From the NCBI RefSeq assembly GCF_028877475.1, contig NZ_CP113527.1, forward strand, positions 3,031,501-3,095,500: a stretch of 64,000 bases of DNA. The letters are read 5' to 3'. Below are positions 26,884 through 36,548 of this stretch, one piece after another. Under the pieces are notes generated by a model. That model saw only the letters and a list, made by a program, of their open reading frames with translations, did not search any database and was not told the origin of the DNA. The position numbers and the translations under genes were made by a program. The DNA comes from Lysinibacillus irui. Its GTDB lineage: Bacteria > Bacillota > Bacilli > Bacillales_A > Planococcaceae. Position 1 is the stretch's first letter, and each line of letters opens with the position of its first letter.

Positions 26884-26912
26884 ATTATAAACTTTTGTTT
26901 GATTCATGTCAA
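26884..26912 (-). promoter_or_regulatory. Fully consensus sigma-A promoter of psuK-psuG with overlapping palindrome
   Basis: TTGACA (26907-26912), 17-bp spacer, TATAAT (26884-26889) on the minus strand. GTTTA (26878-26882) and TAAAC (26888-26892) form an imperfect palindrome across the -10 box, a likely operator. Confidence 0.82.
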
Positions 26913-26921
26913 AGGATTTTA

Positions 26922-26960
26922 AAAAAAGTTGAACCTGTTATGTTGAGGTTCAACTTTTTT
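26922..26960. terminator. Terminator between MFS gene and psuK
   Basis: Stem AAAAAGTTGAACCT (to 26935) with AGGTTCAACTTTTT (from 26946); long A and T runs on both sides make it functional on either strand. It separates the MFS unit from psuK-psuG. Confidence 0.88.
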
Positions 26961-26966
26961 CGTTTA

Positions 26967-28217
26967 TTATACATGCTGTGGTGTTTGTTTTTTGACAATG
27001 ATAACGAACAGGCTAGCCATGGCACAGAATATACCCGCAAGGAAAAAAGCCCATGTATAGGAATTAAAAAATTGATAGATCAATCCACCACCATATGCAG
27101 CAACAGCAGCTCCTGCTTGATGTGAGGCAAATATCCATCCGTAAATAATACTACTTTTTTGCATACCAAAAATTTGTCGTGTAATACTGATCGTTGGTGG
27201 TACTGTGGCAATCCAATCGAGTCCATAAAAGATAGTGAATATCGTCAGTAAAATAACAGAACCTTGTGATAATGCATAAGGGAGTAATAATAAGGAAGCT
27301 CCCCGTAACAAGTAATACCAAAATAACAGCCAACGATTATCGAAGCGATCTGATAGCCAGCCTGAGGCAGTCGTCCCTAGTAAGTTAAACACACCCATAA
27401 ATGATAAGAGTGATGCAGCGGTGACTAAAGGAACGCCAAAACTAATACAATACGAAACAAAATGAGTCCCGATCAAGCCGCTCGTTGAAAGTCCACATAT
27501 AAAGAAGCTTCCTGCTAATAGCCAAAAGGCTTTAATCTTAACCGCCTCTAGTAAACCGTTAAACGCAATATGAATCGGATTTTTCTTCTGCTGCACTGTC
27601 TGTTCTTCAATAAACTCCTCTTGTCCATATGGGTTTAGCCCCACATCCTGAGGCTTATTTTTAATAAAAATAGCAATCAAGGTGAACATCAACGTACTTA
27701 GAAGAAGAATTAACCCCATTGCCCAGCGCCAAGAATAATGTTCAATGATCATGGCTAGCACTGGTAGTAGAATTAATTGTCCTGTAGCTGTACTAGCCGT
27801 TAATATACCAACTGCTAACCCCCTGCGTTTGACAAACCAATGATTAGCTACATAGGGACTAAGGACCGTTAAAAAAAGGCTTGCACCAAGGCCGATGATG
27901 CCACCCCAAATCACAATTAACTGCCATGATTGATTCATCAAAAATGTCAAAGTGATCCCTACAATTAACGTAGCCATCGCGCTTAGCATCATTTTCTTTA
28001 AGCCAATAACTTCAAGCAATGCCGCCATAAATGGCCCTGATATACCATATAAAAATAGACTTATGGCGAAGGCTAGGGCAATAGTTGACCGCTCCCATTG
28101 AAATTCCTTTTCAAGAGGATTGATAAAAACGCCAGAGGATGACAATGTAATACCTGCCACAATAATCGAGAAAAATGTGACAACTAAAATAAACCAGCTA
28201 TAATGAACACGCTTCAT
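26967..28217 (-). CDS. MFS transporter
   Basis: 416-aa inner-membrane secondary transporter with twelve predicted helices. The N-terminal helix is SWFILVVTFFSIIVAGITLS. The loop 2-3 region (ALLEVIGLKKMMLSA) and the loop 8-9 motif ASGWLSDRFDNRW are as expected for the major facilitator superfamily. It looks closest to oxalate:formate-antiporter-like or monocarboxylate-type carriers (SSSGVFINPLEKEFQWERS), but the substrate cannot be told. It is divergent from a MarR-type regulator, with paired palindromes in the gap, so its expression is probably derepressed by a ligand of that regulator. Confidence 0.85.
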   Translation of the reverse strand: MKRVHYSWFILVVTFFSIIVAGITLSSSGVFINPLEKEFQWERSTIALAFAISLFLYGISGPFMAALLEVIGLKKMMLSAMATLIVGITLTFLMNQSWQLIVIWGGIIGLGASLFLTVLSPYVANHWFVKRRGLAVGILTASTATGQLILLPVLAMIIEHYSWRWAMGLILLLSTLMFTLIAIFIKNKPQDVGLNPYGQEEFIEEQTVQQKKNPIHIAFNGLLEAVKIKAFWLLAGSFFICGLSTSGLIGTHFVSYCISFGVPLVTAASLLSFMGVFNLLGTTASGWLSDRFDNRWLLFWYYLLRGASLLLLPYALSQGSVILLTIFTIFYGLDWIATVPPTISITRQIFGMQKSSIIYGWIFASHQAGAAVAAYGGGLIYQFFNSYTWAFFLAGIFCAMASLFVIIVKKQTPQHV

Positions 28218-28247
28218 CCAAACACCTACTTTTCATATGAGTGGCAC

Positions 28248-28273
28248 TAAAAACATGTATATACATGTTTTTA
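28248..28273. promoter_or_regulatory. Perfect 26-bp palindromic operator over the MFS promoter
   Basis: Core ACATGTATATACATGT, extended by A/T tracts to a perfect 26-bp palindrome. On the minus strand a TTTACT box (28278-28283) and TATACA (28256-28261), 16 bp apart, place it over the -10 box, 31 bp before the MFS start. Likely MarR-family binding site. Confidence 0.75.
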
Positions 28274-28317
28274 TGGTAGTAAAAAAATAACATTCTCTAA
28301 TGGGATAGGTGAAAAAA

Positions 28318-28470
28318 GGCTTTCCATTCTATGCTACTTACTTGCCGCTTCAGCCCGCTAGTTGGAAAGCTAAAGAAAACCCTTGTGAACTAGCGTTAGA
28401 CATAAGGTACATCGTAGGCTCCATGAAAAGGACGCAGCCCCCCTTGCCATAGGTTCTTTTTCATGTCCTA
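28318..28470. other. Intergenic element rich in inverted repeats
   Basis: Between the two operators lies sequence with more G+C than its flanks and several pairings: GCTTTCCA (28319-28326) with TGGAAAGC (28363-28370), CGCTAGTT (28356-28363) with AACTAGCG (28388-28395), and CATGAAAAGGAC with a near-complement GTTCTTTTTCATG further right. It could be a degenerate mobile repeat or a structured RNA; no gene is visible in it. Confidence 0.4.
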
Positions 28471-28476
28471 CCAATT

Positions 28477-28492
28477 ATATGTATATACATGT
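28477..28492. promoter_or_regulatory. Second palindromic operator, marR side
   Basis: ATATGTATATACATGT matches the core of the MFS-side palindrome at 15 of 16 positions. It lies about 100 bp before the marR-type gene, which suggests autoregulation. Confidence 0.65.
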
Positions 28493-28593
28493 ACAATGAT
28501 AATAACTGCCGCTCATATAGCTGTCAAGAAGTAATTTCCACCTCTAAGGTGTATACTTACAATTAGTAGAATCCCTTAAAAGGAGTACTGACC

Positions 28594-29052
28594 ATGAAGA
28601 ACCAACTAAAAAATATTGATTATACGCAAATATGTGTTTGTGCGAACCTTCGAAAAAAAACGAGGGCTGTCACACAATTATATGATAAGCTGCTACAGCC
28701 TACTGGATTAAAGGTAACACAATATTCAATGCTTGCACACATTGACCTTCAGCAAGCTGTCTCGATTAGCCGTCTAGGTGAAATTTTACAACTCGATCAA
28801 ACTACGGTGACACGTAACATAAATCTCTTAAAGCAACATGGCTATGTGGAATTAAAGCGAGACACAAACGATGCCCGTACGAAACAGATTACACTTACTG
28901 AAAAAGGGTTAGAAAAGTTGCATGAAGCTGCTCCCATTTGGCAAGCAATTCAAGATAGAATTATTGAGGATATCGGGATTGAAAAATATGCAGATTTCTA
29001 CGATACATTGCGAACAATGCAAAAAATCATCCAATCCTATGAGGAGGAATAA
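28594..29052 (+). CDS. MarR-family transcriptional regulator
   Basis: 152-aa winged-helix repressor. The DNA-binding core is at about residues 50-110: ISRLGEILQLDQTTVTRNINLL as recognition region, then the wing LKRDTNDARTKQITLTEKG with the conserved Asp-x-Arg. A Cys pair near the N-terminus (YTQICVCANLRKKTRAV) could be an oxidant-sensing site, as in OhrR-like MarR proteins, but that is inference. AAAAGGAG precedes the ATG. It is divergent from the MFS gene, sharing matched palindromes. Confidence 0.9.
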   Translation: MKNQLKNIDYTQICVCANLRKKTRAVTQLYDKLLQPTGLKVTQYSMLAHIDLQQAVSISRLGEILQLDQTTVTRNINLLKQHGYVELKRDTNDARTKQITLTEKGLEKLHEAAPIWQAIQDRIIEDIGIEKYADFYDTLRTMQKIIQSYEEE

Positions 29053-29054
29053 AA

Positions 29055-29083
29055 AAAGCGCCCCATTGTTTTTAGGGCGCTTT
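29055..29083. terminator. Terminator between marR-type gene and apt
   Basis: AAAGCGCCC and GGGCGCTTT arms around an 11-nt loop (29057-29082), with A run on the left and T-rich sequence on the right; probably serves both convergent genes. Confidence 0.85.
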
Positions 29084-29093
29084 CTTCTTGCTC

Positions 29094-29606
29094 TTAGTAT
29101 TGAATAAGTGTCTTAATATTTAAATCGCCAAGTTTAGCACGACCATTTAATTCTAAAAGTTCGATTAAAAATGCACAACCTACTACCTGACCACCTAATT
29201 GTTCTACTAAGCGAACTGTTGCTTCCACAGTACCACCAGTTGCTAGTAAGTCATCACAGATTAAAACTTTTTGACCCGGCTTAATCGCATCATGATGCAT
29301 TGTTAATGTATCTTTGCCATATTCAAGACCATAGTCAGCACTAATGACCTCACGCGGTAATTTACCAGGTTTACGAACAGGGGCAAAGCCGATTTCAAGT
29401 GCATAGGCAACTGGGCAACCGATAATAAAACCACGAGCCTCAGGACCTACTACAATTTCAGCTCCTACTTCTTTGGCGTATTCTACAATTTGATCTGTTG
29501 CATATTTGTATGCAGCTCCATTGTCCATAATTGTCGTAATATCTCTGAAGATAATGCCCTCTTTCGGCCAGTTTTCAACCGTAGTGACGTATTGCTTTAA
29601 ATCCAT
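29094..29606 (-). CDS. apt: Adenine phosphoribosyltransferase
   Basis: 170-aa purine salvage enzyme: adenine + PRPP to AMP. The PRPP loop [17 protein letters not shown] is at about residues 118-134, with the purine-binding segment [17 protein letters not shown] near 60. Start 29606 ([14 protein letters not shown]) has GGAGGAG upstream and gives the exact family length; the longer frame overlaps recJ signals. It lies 31 bp after recJ, and the recJ-apt-rel order is that of Bacillus subtilis. Confidence 0.96.
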   Translation of the reverse strand: MDLKQYVTTVENWPKEGIIFRDITTIMDNGAAYKYATDQIVEYAKEVGAEIVVGPEARGFIIGCPVAYALEIGFAPVRKPGKLPREVISADYGLEYGKDTLTMHHDAIKPGQKVLICDDLLATGGTVEATVRLVEQLGGQVVGCAFLIELLELNGRAKLGDLNIKTLIQY

Positions 29607-29637
29607 GTTATTGCTCCTCCTACGAAACATTTTTCGT

Positions 29638-31959
29638 CTAGTCATGTATTCGTTCATCAAACCATTGTTTTAATTCTATATAAGGAGCGTAGACAAGCTT
29701 TTGCTCCATTTCAATCTGTTCTGAACGTTGTTTGTAAGACGGTGCCTCTGTTAGTGCCTGTTTTGGGGCATTCACGTTGACAGTCGTCAGTCCACTCTCC
29801 ATTTTAACAAAACCAAGCTCAAAAAACACCTGTGTCATAAATTTTAATGCATCTAATGGCCATCCTGTATGCTTCGCTAAATCAGCTATGTGCATATCAA
29901 GCGGAAATGCTGGTCGATTTTTCAGGAATTTATAAAACCAAGCAAATTGCTCTCGTGTAGGTAAACCACTGAAATATTGTGAATCTGGCATATAAAAGTG
30001 CGCATAAATTCGTGAAGGCTTCGTTTTCTGTAATACTTCTTCTAATCTTTGAACATTTTGTGGCAAATCTAAAAGCACAATATAATCACTTTGATCAACA
30101 TTTGAAAGTGTAGGGTCCACTACTGTAATAGGTACACCAATCAATGACTGATAATAGGTCATCGTTTCAGGACGAAAGGCTATAAACATCGCCTCATCCT
30201 TCGGCACTGTATTAAGCCAACGAGCTGTTTGACGGATTCCACGGATATCAAATAGCTGCCATTCTGTTGTTTGGACATCTTCAATCATAAATTGAGCTTT
30301 TTTTCGCCCTTGCCATTCGTTAATTTGTAAATCACCTATAAAGGAAACTTTGATGCCATACGTTAGCTCATCATGTAAATGACCTTTATTAAAACCGACA
30401 CTATCTAATTTGTCATAGCCATTCGTTAATTCCATTTTAATATGATTTTCTGCTGCACCAATTTTACGCATGGATGAAATTTCTACATCCTCCAGTACAT
30501 AAATAGGCTTTGGAAAATCAGTTCCAAATGGGCCAAGTGCTGAAATTTCTTCGATAGCATCTGCTGAAATTTCATCAATACTTAGTGGTATATCAATATG
30601 GACAATAGGGGTTAAGTGCTCCTCTGTTAAACAGGCCCTTGCTTGAGCATCTAAACGTCTACGTAGTTCATCAACATGCTCTAACGATAAGGTCATTCCT
30701 GCTGCCATGGGATGTCCACCAAAGTGAGGCAAAATATCCCGATTTTTTGCTAGTTCGTTATATAAATGGAAGCCTTCAATGCTTCGGGCGGAACCTTTAG
30801 CTATCCCTTTATCAGGATCGAGTGAAAGGACAATGGTTGGACGGTAATATAACTCCACAAGACGAGAAGCAACGATGCCCACAACCCCTGCATTCCAGCC
30901 TTCCCCTGCCACAACAAGAACTAAGGAATTGCCAATCGTTTCATCGGCTTCGATAAGGGCGATAGCTTCATCTGTAATGCTTTTCACAATATCTTTTCGT
31001 TCTGTATTGCAAGCATTTAACTGTTTTGCCAGCGCAGCTGCCTTGGCATTGTCCTCAGCCATTAATAACTCGACTCCTGGAGCTGCTTCTCCGAGTCGAC
31101 CAACAGCATTTAATCGAGGGCCAAAATAAAAGCCAATCGTTTCTTCAGAAATTTTTGCCTGCTCTGTACTCGCTATGTCACACATTGCTTGTACCCACGG
31201 ACTAAGGGAGCGACGCATTTCCTGAATACCCCGTTTGACCAGATAGCGATTTTCATCTACTAGCGGCACTAAATCTGCTACAGTGCCAATCGCAACAAAT
31301 TCAATTAAGTGGATGGGTAGCTCTCCATATAGAGCATGTGCTAGCTTAAAGGCTACACCTACTCCAGCTAACTCTCCGAACGGATAATGCCCTTCTGGTA
31401 ATCGCGGGTGAAGAATAATATCTGCTGGCGGTAGCTCCTCCCCAGGTTCATGGTGATCAGTCACAATAACATCCATGCCAAGCTCTTTCGCTACTCGGAT
31501 AGGTTCAATTCCTGAGATCCCATTATCCACTGTAATGATTAATTGTACCCCTTCTTCATAGGCTTCTCGAAATAGAGCCTCATGTGGTCCATACCCATGG
31601 ATAAAACGATTTGGGATTTTAAAAGATACATCGGCACCAAGATCCAATAACACATTTAGCATGACAGTCGTACTTGTCACACCATCCGCATCGTAATCGC
31701 CATAGACTAATATTTTCTCACCATTTTCTAGTGCTTGCTCAATTCGCGCCACCGCTTCAGCCATGCCATGCATGAGAAATGGATCATGAATATTTGCTTC
31801 GGTCATATTTAATAAGCTTTCTGCGTCAGCGGTTGTTTCACAGCCACGTGCTGCTAAAATTTTTGCTGCAATCGCAGAAAGTTGTAAGTCATTTTGTAAT
31901 GTTTGGACAAGTGTGGCATCTGGACGCTCCACCTGCCATCTTTTTTTCGATAGGATCAT
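29638..31959 (-). CDS. recJ: Single-stranded-DNA-specific exonuclease RecJ
   Basis: 773-aa 5'-3' exonuclease of the DHH superfamily, acting in recombination and repair. DHH motifs are [13 protein letters not shown] (about residues 82-94), TVDNG, and [15 protein letters not shown] (about 160). The DHHA1 motif GGHPMAAGM follows near residue 415, then an OB fold, and the C-terminal Firmicutes-specific extension brings it to the usual length. GGAAG precedes the ATG. All metal-binding motifs look intact. Confidence 0.95.
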   Translation of the reverse strand: MILSKKRWQVERPDATLVQTLQNDLQLSAIAAKILAARGCETTADAESLLNMTEANIHDPFLMHGMAEAVARIEQALENGEKILVYGDYDADGVTSTTVMLNVLLDLGADVSFKIPNRFIHGYGPHEALFREAYEEGVQLIITVDNGISGIEPIRVAKELGMDVIVTDHHEPGEELPPADIILHPRLPEGHYPFGELAGVGVAFKLAHALYGELPIHLIEFVAIGTVADLVPLVDENRYLVKRGIQEMRRSLSPWVQAMCDIASTEQAKISEETIGFYFGPRLNAVGRLGEAAPGVELLMAEDNAKAAALAKQLNACNTERKDIVKSITDEAIALIEADETIGNSLVLVVAGEGWNAGVVGIVASRLVELYYRPTIVLSLDPDKGIAKGSARSIEGFHLYNELAKNRDILPHFGGHPMAAGMTLSLEHVDELRRRLDAQARACLTEEHLTPIVHIDIPLSIDEISADAIEEISALGPFGTDFPKPIYVLEDVEISSMRKIGAAENHIKMELTNGYDKLDSVGFNKGHLHDELTYGIKVSFIGDLQINEWQGRKKAQFMIEDVQTTEWQLFDIRGIRQTARWLNTVPKDEAMFIAFRPETMTYYQSLIGVPITVVDPTLSNVDQSDYIVLLDLPQNVQRLEEVLQKTKPSRIYAHFYMPDSQYFSGLPTREQFAWFYKFLKNRPAFPLDMHIADLAKHTGWPLDALKFMTQVFFELGFVKMESGLTTVNVNAPKQALTEAPSYKQRSEQIEMEQKLVYAPYIELKQWFDERIHD

Positions 31960-32104
31960 CTTCTCACTTCCTTACGAAAGCTATTATACCGAAATTCGAT
32001 TGGTTACGCACTATCCATTAGATTGATAGTTTTACCATCCATTCGAGATGTATATCCATCACTTTTCCTTAACTATGCTTCAAATTAAATATTCACTCCC
32101 AAGC

Positions 32105-32130
32105 AAAAAGCCTACTCTTTTAAAGAGTAG
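32105..32130 (-). terminator. Terminator of the trp operon
   Basis: CTACTCTTT (32112-32120) and AAAGAGTAG (32122-32130) form a compact hairpin; TTTTT follows on the minus strand. The stem overlaps the trpA stop codon. Confidence 0.85.
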
Positions 32131-32911
32131 ACTTCGCTAGTATACCTTTAGAAGCAGCTATTAATGCTTCCACTGTTGCTATATCTCCATCATGCAGGGC
32201 CGTTACAATGGCGCTCCCGACAATAACCCCATCCCCTAATGCCCCCATCTTTTTGACGTGCTCAGGTGTCGAAATACCAAAGCCCGCCAGCACTGGGATT
32301 GGACTTGCCTGACGTAGACCTGCAAAATGATGTTCTAAATTATTAGCAAAATGAGACCTTGCTCCCGTAATACCATTAACGGTTACTGCATAAACAAAGC
32401 CCTGACTAGCAGCTGCAATACGGGCAATTCGATCTGGAGGGCTAGTTAAAGAAACGAGTTGAATCACATCAATACGATGAGGGTTTAATGTTTCACGTAG
32501 CAGTGCACTTTCTTCTAATGGGACATCTGGTACAATTAACCCTTTTACTCCTGCTGCTACACAGTCTTTGGCAAAGGTCTCTAAGCCATAAGCTAACACT
32601 GGATTGAAATAAGTCATGACCACTAGAGGCACCGTTATCTCCTCTCTAAATGAAGCGAGCGTTTGCAACACTTTCTTTAATGTCACACCAGCTGCCAGTG
32701 CGCGTTCTCCTGCACGCTCAATCGCCGTTCCATCCGCTACAGGATCTGTAAAGGGAATACCTACTTCAATCGCTGTCACACCGAGCTGTTGAAAAGTTAA
32801 AATCGTCGGCTTGATTGTTTCTAGCCCCCCATCACCTGCCATCATATAGGGGATAAAAGCTTTATTTCCTGTAGCCTTTGCTTGTTCAATTGCTTGTTTT
32901 AGTGTCGTCAT
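32120..32911 (-). CDS. trpA: Tryptophan synthase alpha subunit
   Basis: 263-aa TIM-barrel lyase that cleaves indole-3-glycerol phosphate and passes indole to TrpB. The catalytic aspartate lies in [19 protein letters not shown] (about residues 47-66) and the catalytic glutamate near residue 47 (AIEVG). The phosphate site ends with [13 protein letters not shown] and GVIVGSAIV. Its ATG overlaps the trpB TGA by four bases. Last gene of the operon. Confidence 0.96.
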   Translation of the reverse strand: MTTLKQAIEQAKATGNKAFIPYMMAGDGGLETIKPTILTFQQLGVTAIEVGIPFTDPVADGTAIERAGERALAAGVTLKKVLQTLASFREEITVPLVVMTYFNPVLAYGLETFAKDCVAAGVKGLIVPDVPLEESALLRETLNPHRIDVIQLVSLTSPPDRIARIAAASQGFVYAVTVNGITGARSHFANNLEHHFAGLRQASPIPVLAGFGISTPEHVKKMGALGDGVIVGSAIVTALHDGDIATVEALIAASKGILAKSTL

Positions 32912-34119
32912 TTAGCATCCCCTCCTAGTACCGCTCGAACTGTGTGAACATCTTTATCTCCACGACCAGATAAGCATACAACTATAATAGAATCCTTCGG
33001 CATTGTCTTAGCAAGCTTTGCTGTATAAGCAATGGCGTGGGAACTTTCAAGTGCAGGAAGAATGCCCTCTGTTCGACTTAACAATTGCAAGCCCTCTAGT
33101 GCCTCATCATCTGTAATGGAGTCAAATTGAGCTCGGCCAATATCATGTAAATAACAATGTTCGGGCCCTTTCCCTGGATAATCCAATCCGGCTGAAATAG
33201 AATGTGCTTCTTGAACAAAGCCATTTTCATCCTGTAATAAATACATATAAGCACCATGTAACACCCCTTGCTGTCCACCGGCAATGGCCGCTGCATGCTT
33301 TCCAGTATCAAGACCACTCCCTGCCGCCTCAACACCATATAGGGCTACTGATTCATCATCAACGAATGGATGAAACATACCTATAGCATTACTGCCACCG
33401 CCAATACAAGCAACTACTACATCTGGTAAACGTCCCTCTTTTTGCAAAATTTGCTTTCTTGTTTCAACGCCGATTACACGCTGGAAATCCCGAACAATTT
33501 TAGGAAATGGATGAGGGCCTAATGCAGAACCTAAAATATAATGCGTATCCTCAACATTTGTCACCCAATAGCGCAATGCTGCATTCACCGCATCCTTTAA
33601 GGTTTTAGAACCACTTTCCACCGACTCGACCTTCGTGCCAAGAAGCTCCATGCGAAACACATTTAGCTGTTGGCGTTTGATATCCTCTGCCCCCATAAAA
33701 ACAACACATTCTAGATTTAGTAAGGCACAAGCAGTAGCAGTTGCCACCCCATGCTGTCCTGCACCTGTTTCGGCAACAATTTTCTTTTTACCCATACGTT
33801 TAGCAAGTAGCGCTTGCCCTATGGCATTGTTTATTTTATGAGCCCCTGTATGGTTTAAATCTTCACGCTTTAAATAGACCTTTGCGCCACCTAGCTCCTT
33901 CGTTAAATTTTCAGCATAATAGAGAGGGGTTTCTCGTCCAACATACTCCTGTAAATAATAGGTAAGCTCCTCTGTAAAAGTTGCATCTTTTAATGCATCA
34001 TCATAGGCGGTTTCTAATTCTAGTAATGCGGTCATTAAAGTTTCTGGCACAAACTGACCACCAAATCGGCCGAAACGTCCTTCCTTTGTCGGTACACTAT
34101 TTGCAATTGAAATCCCCAT
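32908..34119 (-). CDS. trpB: Tryptophan synthase beta subunit
   Basis: 403-aa PLP enzyme that joins indole with serine. The PLP lysine sits in [17 protein letters not shown] (about residues 90-106). The [12 protein letters not shown] segment and the phosphate-cup GGGSNAIG (about 235) are intact, and the C-terminal SGRGDKD is present. Length is typical of TrpB1. The start codon overlaps the trpF stop by one base (TAATG). Confidence 0.97.
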   Translation of the reverse strand: MGISIANSVPTKEGRFGRFGGQFVPETLMTALLELETAYDDALKDATFTEELTYYLQEYVGRETPLYYAENLTKELGGAKVYLKREDLNHTGAHKINNAIGQALLAKRMGKKKIVAETGAGQHGVATATACALLNLECVVFMGAEDIKRQQLNVFRMELLGTKVESVESGSKTLKDAVNAALRYWVTNVEDTHYILGSALGPHPFPKIVRDFQRVIGVETRKQILQKEGRLPDVVVACIGGGSNAIGMFHPFVDDESVALYGVEAAGSGLDTGKHAAAIAGGQQGVLHGAYMYLLQDENGFVQEAHSISAGLDYPGKGPEHCYLHDIGRAQFDSITDDEALEGLQLLSRTEGILPALESSHAIAYTAKLAKTMPKDSIIVVCLSGRGDKDVHTVRAVLGGDAK

Positions 34120-34733
34120 TAGATGATCCCCCTCTTTACTGTCTTTAAAAATTCCTGTATTTTTGCAGAATTCTTCATTCCATCTGTTTCCACACCACTC
34201 GAAACATCCACCATAAAAGGGGCTACCGTTGTGATGGCCTCTTCAATATTGTCCACGTTGAGACCACCAGCTAATAGTAATTTTTCTCGTGGGATACCTA
34301 CCTCCTCCAGTAGGCTCCAGTCAAAAGTATGGCCACTGCCACCTTTAAAATCTGTCCCAGGTGCATCGAATAAATAATAATCTACCTGATAATCAGCTGC
34401 AGCTTGAATATCCTCTTTGCCTCGTACCGACAATGCCTTAATAGCTGGATAACCTTGTTCTTGAATAAATGCGGGCGTTTCTTCTCCATGATATTGCACA
34501 TAGTCTAATGGCACACGTTCTACCGCTTCCTTTAGTTCAGCTGCAGACGGATTGACAAAGACACCAATTTTTAATACCCCTTGAGGTACTTCGTTCGCTA
34601 AAAGCTGAGCTTGCTCAATAGTTACGCGACGTTTGCTCGGTGCGAAAACAAAACCAATGGCATCTGCACCAGCCTGAATAGCTGTTATGACATGTTCTTG
34701 TTTTTGAAATCCACAGATTTTAACTTTTGTCAT
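34119..34733 (-). CDS. trpF: Phosphoribosylanthranilate isomerase
   Basis: 204-aa TIM barrel. The catalytic cysteine is in VKICGFQ (residues 3-9), the catalytic aspartate in [19 protein letters not shown] (about 125-143), and the phosphate site is [10 protein letters not shown]. Start 34733 (MTKVKICGF) has AAAGGAGG upstream and overlaps the trpC end by 14 bases; the longer frame into trpC has no homology. Confidence 0.95.
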   Translation of the reverse strand: MTKVKICGFQKQEHVITAIQAGADAIGFVFAPSKRRVTIEQAQLLANEVPQGVLKIGVFVNPSAAELKEAVERVPLDYVQYHGEETPAFIQEQGYPAIKALSVRGKEDIQAAADYQVDYYLFDAPGTDFKGGSGHTFDWSLLEEVGIPREKLLLAGGLNVDNIEEAITTVAPFMVDVSSGVETDGMKNSAKIQEFLKTVKRGII

Positions 34734-35520
34734 ACAGAAGCCCCTCCTTTCGTACTTGAAAACATTGTAGTGCCTGCCCAGCATCTCCACTGCGCATTAA
34801 TGCCTCCCCTACAAGAATTCCACTAGCCCCCATGGCTGCAACTTGTTGTGCATCTTCCTGTGACCAAATACCGCTTTCACTTATTAATACACGGTTTTCA
34901 TTAAATGGAAAAGCGTCAGCAATTTCTTGTGTACGTTGTAAACTGACCTCAAACGTGCGTAAATCTCGATTATTAACACCAATCAACTTTGCATCTACTG
35001 CAAGTGCACGGTCGAGCTCCTCTCTATCGTGCACTTCCACTAAAACCTCTAAGCCTAACCCAGTTGCGTAGCTATATAAATCTCGTAAAGATTCGTCTGT
35101 CAAAGCAGCTACAATTAATAAAATAATGGATGCTCCTGCTGCCTTCGCAAATCGAATCTGCACCCTATCAATCATGAAATCCTTACATAGTAGAGGGATA
35201 TTCACAACACTAGCAACCGCTGCTAAATCGTCAAAAGAGCCTTTGAAAAATTCTTTATCGGTTAAGACAGAAATGGCGGCTGCTCCTGCTTGTGCATAGA
35301 TTTGTCCTTGGGCAACTGGATTTGCCCCTTCTGCAATTAGCCCCTTGGAAGGAGAAGCACGTTTCATTTCAGCAATGACTTGTAACGTATTCGCCTGTCG
35401 TAGCGAATCAAATAACGATGGACGTGTCTTTTCTGTATAACTTGCTAGAGGATCAGGTTGCTCTAATAAAGCATCTACTTCTATCCTCTTTTGCTGTAGA
35501 ATTTTGTTAAGTATATTCAT
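34720..35520 (-). CDS. trpC: Indole-3-glycerol phosphate synthase
   Basis: 266-aa TIM-barrel enzyme. The N-terminal helix and catalytic lysine region VIAEMKRASPSKGLI (about residues 48-62), the second lysine region LLCKDFMIDRVQI and the general-base region LIGVNNRDLRTFEV are conserved, with phosphate binding at ISESGIW and ILVGEALM. Its start overlaps the trpD stop by four bases (ATGA). Confidence 0.96.
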   Translation of the reverse strand: MNILNKILQQKRIEVDALLEQPDPLASYTEKTRPSLFDSLRQANTLQVIAEMKRASPSKGLIAEGANPVAQGQIYAQAGAAAISVLTDKEFFKGSFDDLAAVASVVNIPLLCKDFMIDRVQIRFAKAAGASIILLIVAALTDESLRDLYSYATGLGLEVLVEVHDREELDRALAVDAKLIGVNNRDLRTFEVSLQRTQEIADAFPFNENRVLISESGIWSQEDAQQVAAMGASGILVGEALMRSGDAGQALQCFQVRKEGLLYDKS

Positions 35521-36548
35521 AAACCTACCTCCACTTTTTTTATTTGCTCGCTAAAGGTAACTACCGCTTCCAATTTTTGAAGTGCTCGCCCACTAAAAAT
35601 ACTTTCCTTTGCCATGGCTACCCCTTCTTTAATCGTTTCTGCTTGACCATAGCCAAATAAGCCAATACCTGTATTGAATAACACAGTATCTAAATAGGCA
35701 CTCTGCTCCCCAGCTAATAGTTTTCTCATGAGTACAGCATTTTCATCTGCATTGCCACCTCTGATTGCCTCTAACGGTGCAAATGGGAGACCAACATCTT
35801 CTGCTGTTAAGGAAAAAGGAATTAAATCCCCTTTATCTACTAAAACTAGCGTATTTTGACCCGCTAACGAAGCTTCATCTAAGCCTTGTGGTCCTGATAC
35901 GACAATGGCTCGTTCACGCCCAAGCATTTGTAAAACAGAAGCATATTCCATTACAAAATTAGGTCGGTTAATTCCCGTGAACTGTGTTGACAATGGGACT
36001 GGATTTGTTAAAGGTCCAACAAGATTAAAGATTGTTGGTTTCCCTATTGAACGGCGAACCTCCCCAATCCGCTTTAATTTTGGATGAACATTTGGCGCAT
36101 AGAGAAAGGCGATTCCTTCTTTCTCCAATAACTCAATAGTTTGCGGAATAGAAATAGCTGTATGAATACCTAATGCCTCCAATACATCGGAACTGCCCGA
36201 GGAAGATGATATTTTGCGGTTTCCATGCTTGGCTATTTTGACGCCTGCTCCAGCTAGTACAAAAGCGGAAGCTGTACTGATATTAAAAGTATGAAGTCCA
36301 TCACCGCCAGTACCGCAATTATCCATATAGCCACTAGCTTGTATGGCTACCTCACGTGCAAAAGACCGCATAATTGTTGCTAATGCTGCTACCTCATGCG
36401 CCGTTTCTCCCTTTACTGATAAAGCTGTTAAAAAGCATGCCATTTGGTCTTTAGGTGTCTGATCATCAAATAACCATTGTGCCGCCTTCAGCATTTCCTC
36501 ATACATTAAGTGTTCGCCTTGCAACACTTTTTGTTGTAATTGTTCCAT
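35517..36548 (-). CDS. trpD: Anthranilate phosphoribosyltransferase
   Basis: 343-aa enzyme joining anthranilate to PRPP. The PRPP-binding CGTGGDGLHTFNIST (about residues 79-93), the KHGNR motif and the following SSSSGSSDVLEALG are present; the usual Ala of GSADVLE is Ser. The anthranilate-site RRSIGKPTIFNLVGPLTNP is intact. It looks fully functional, in contrast to the upstream TrpE-like protein. ATG overlaps the trpE-like stop by one base. Confidence 0.95.
   Translation of the reverse strand: MEQLQQKVLQGEHLMYEEMLKAAQWLFDDQTPKDQMACFLTALSVKGETAHEVAALATIMRSFAREVAIQASGYMDNCGTGGDGLHTFNISTASAFVLAGAGVKIAKHGNRKISSSSGSSDVLEALGIHTAISIPQTIELLEKEGIAFLYAPNVHPKLKRIGEVRRSIGKPTIFNLVGPLTNPVPLSTQFTGINRPNFVMEYASVLQMLGRERAIVVSGPQGLDEASLAGQNTLVLVDKGDLIPFSLTAEDVGLPFAPLEAIRGGNADENAVLMRKLLAGEQSAYLDTVLFNTGIGLFGYGQAETIKEGVAMAKESIFSGRALQKLEAVVTFSEQIKKVEVGL

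Noticed and set aside
28594-32000. Genomic island or horizontal transfer around psu/MFS/marR
   Set aside because: No integrase, tRNA, flanking repeats or clear composition shift; rel, apt and recJ on both sides keep the Bacillus order, so it is simply an insertion of unknown origin.
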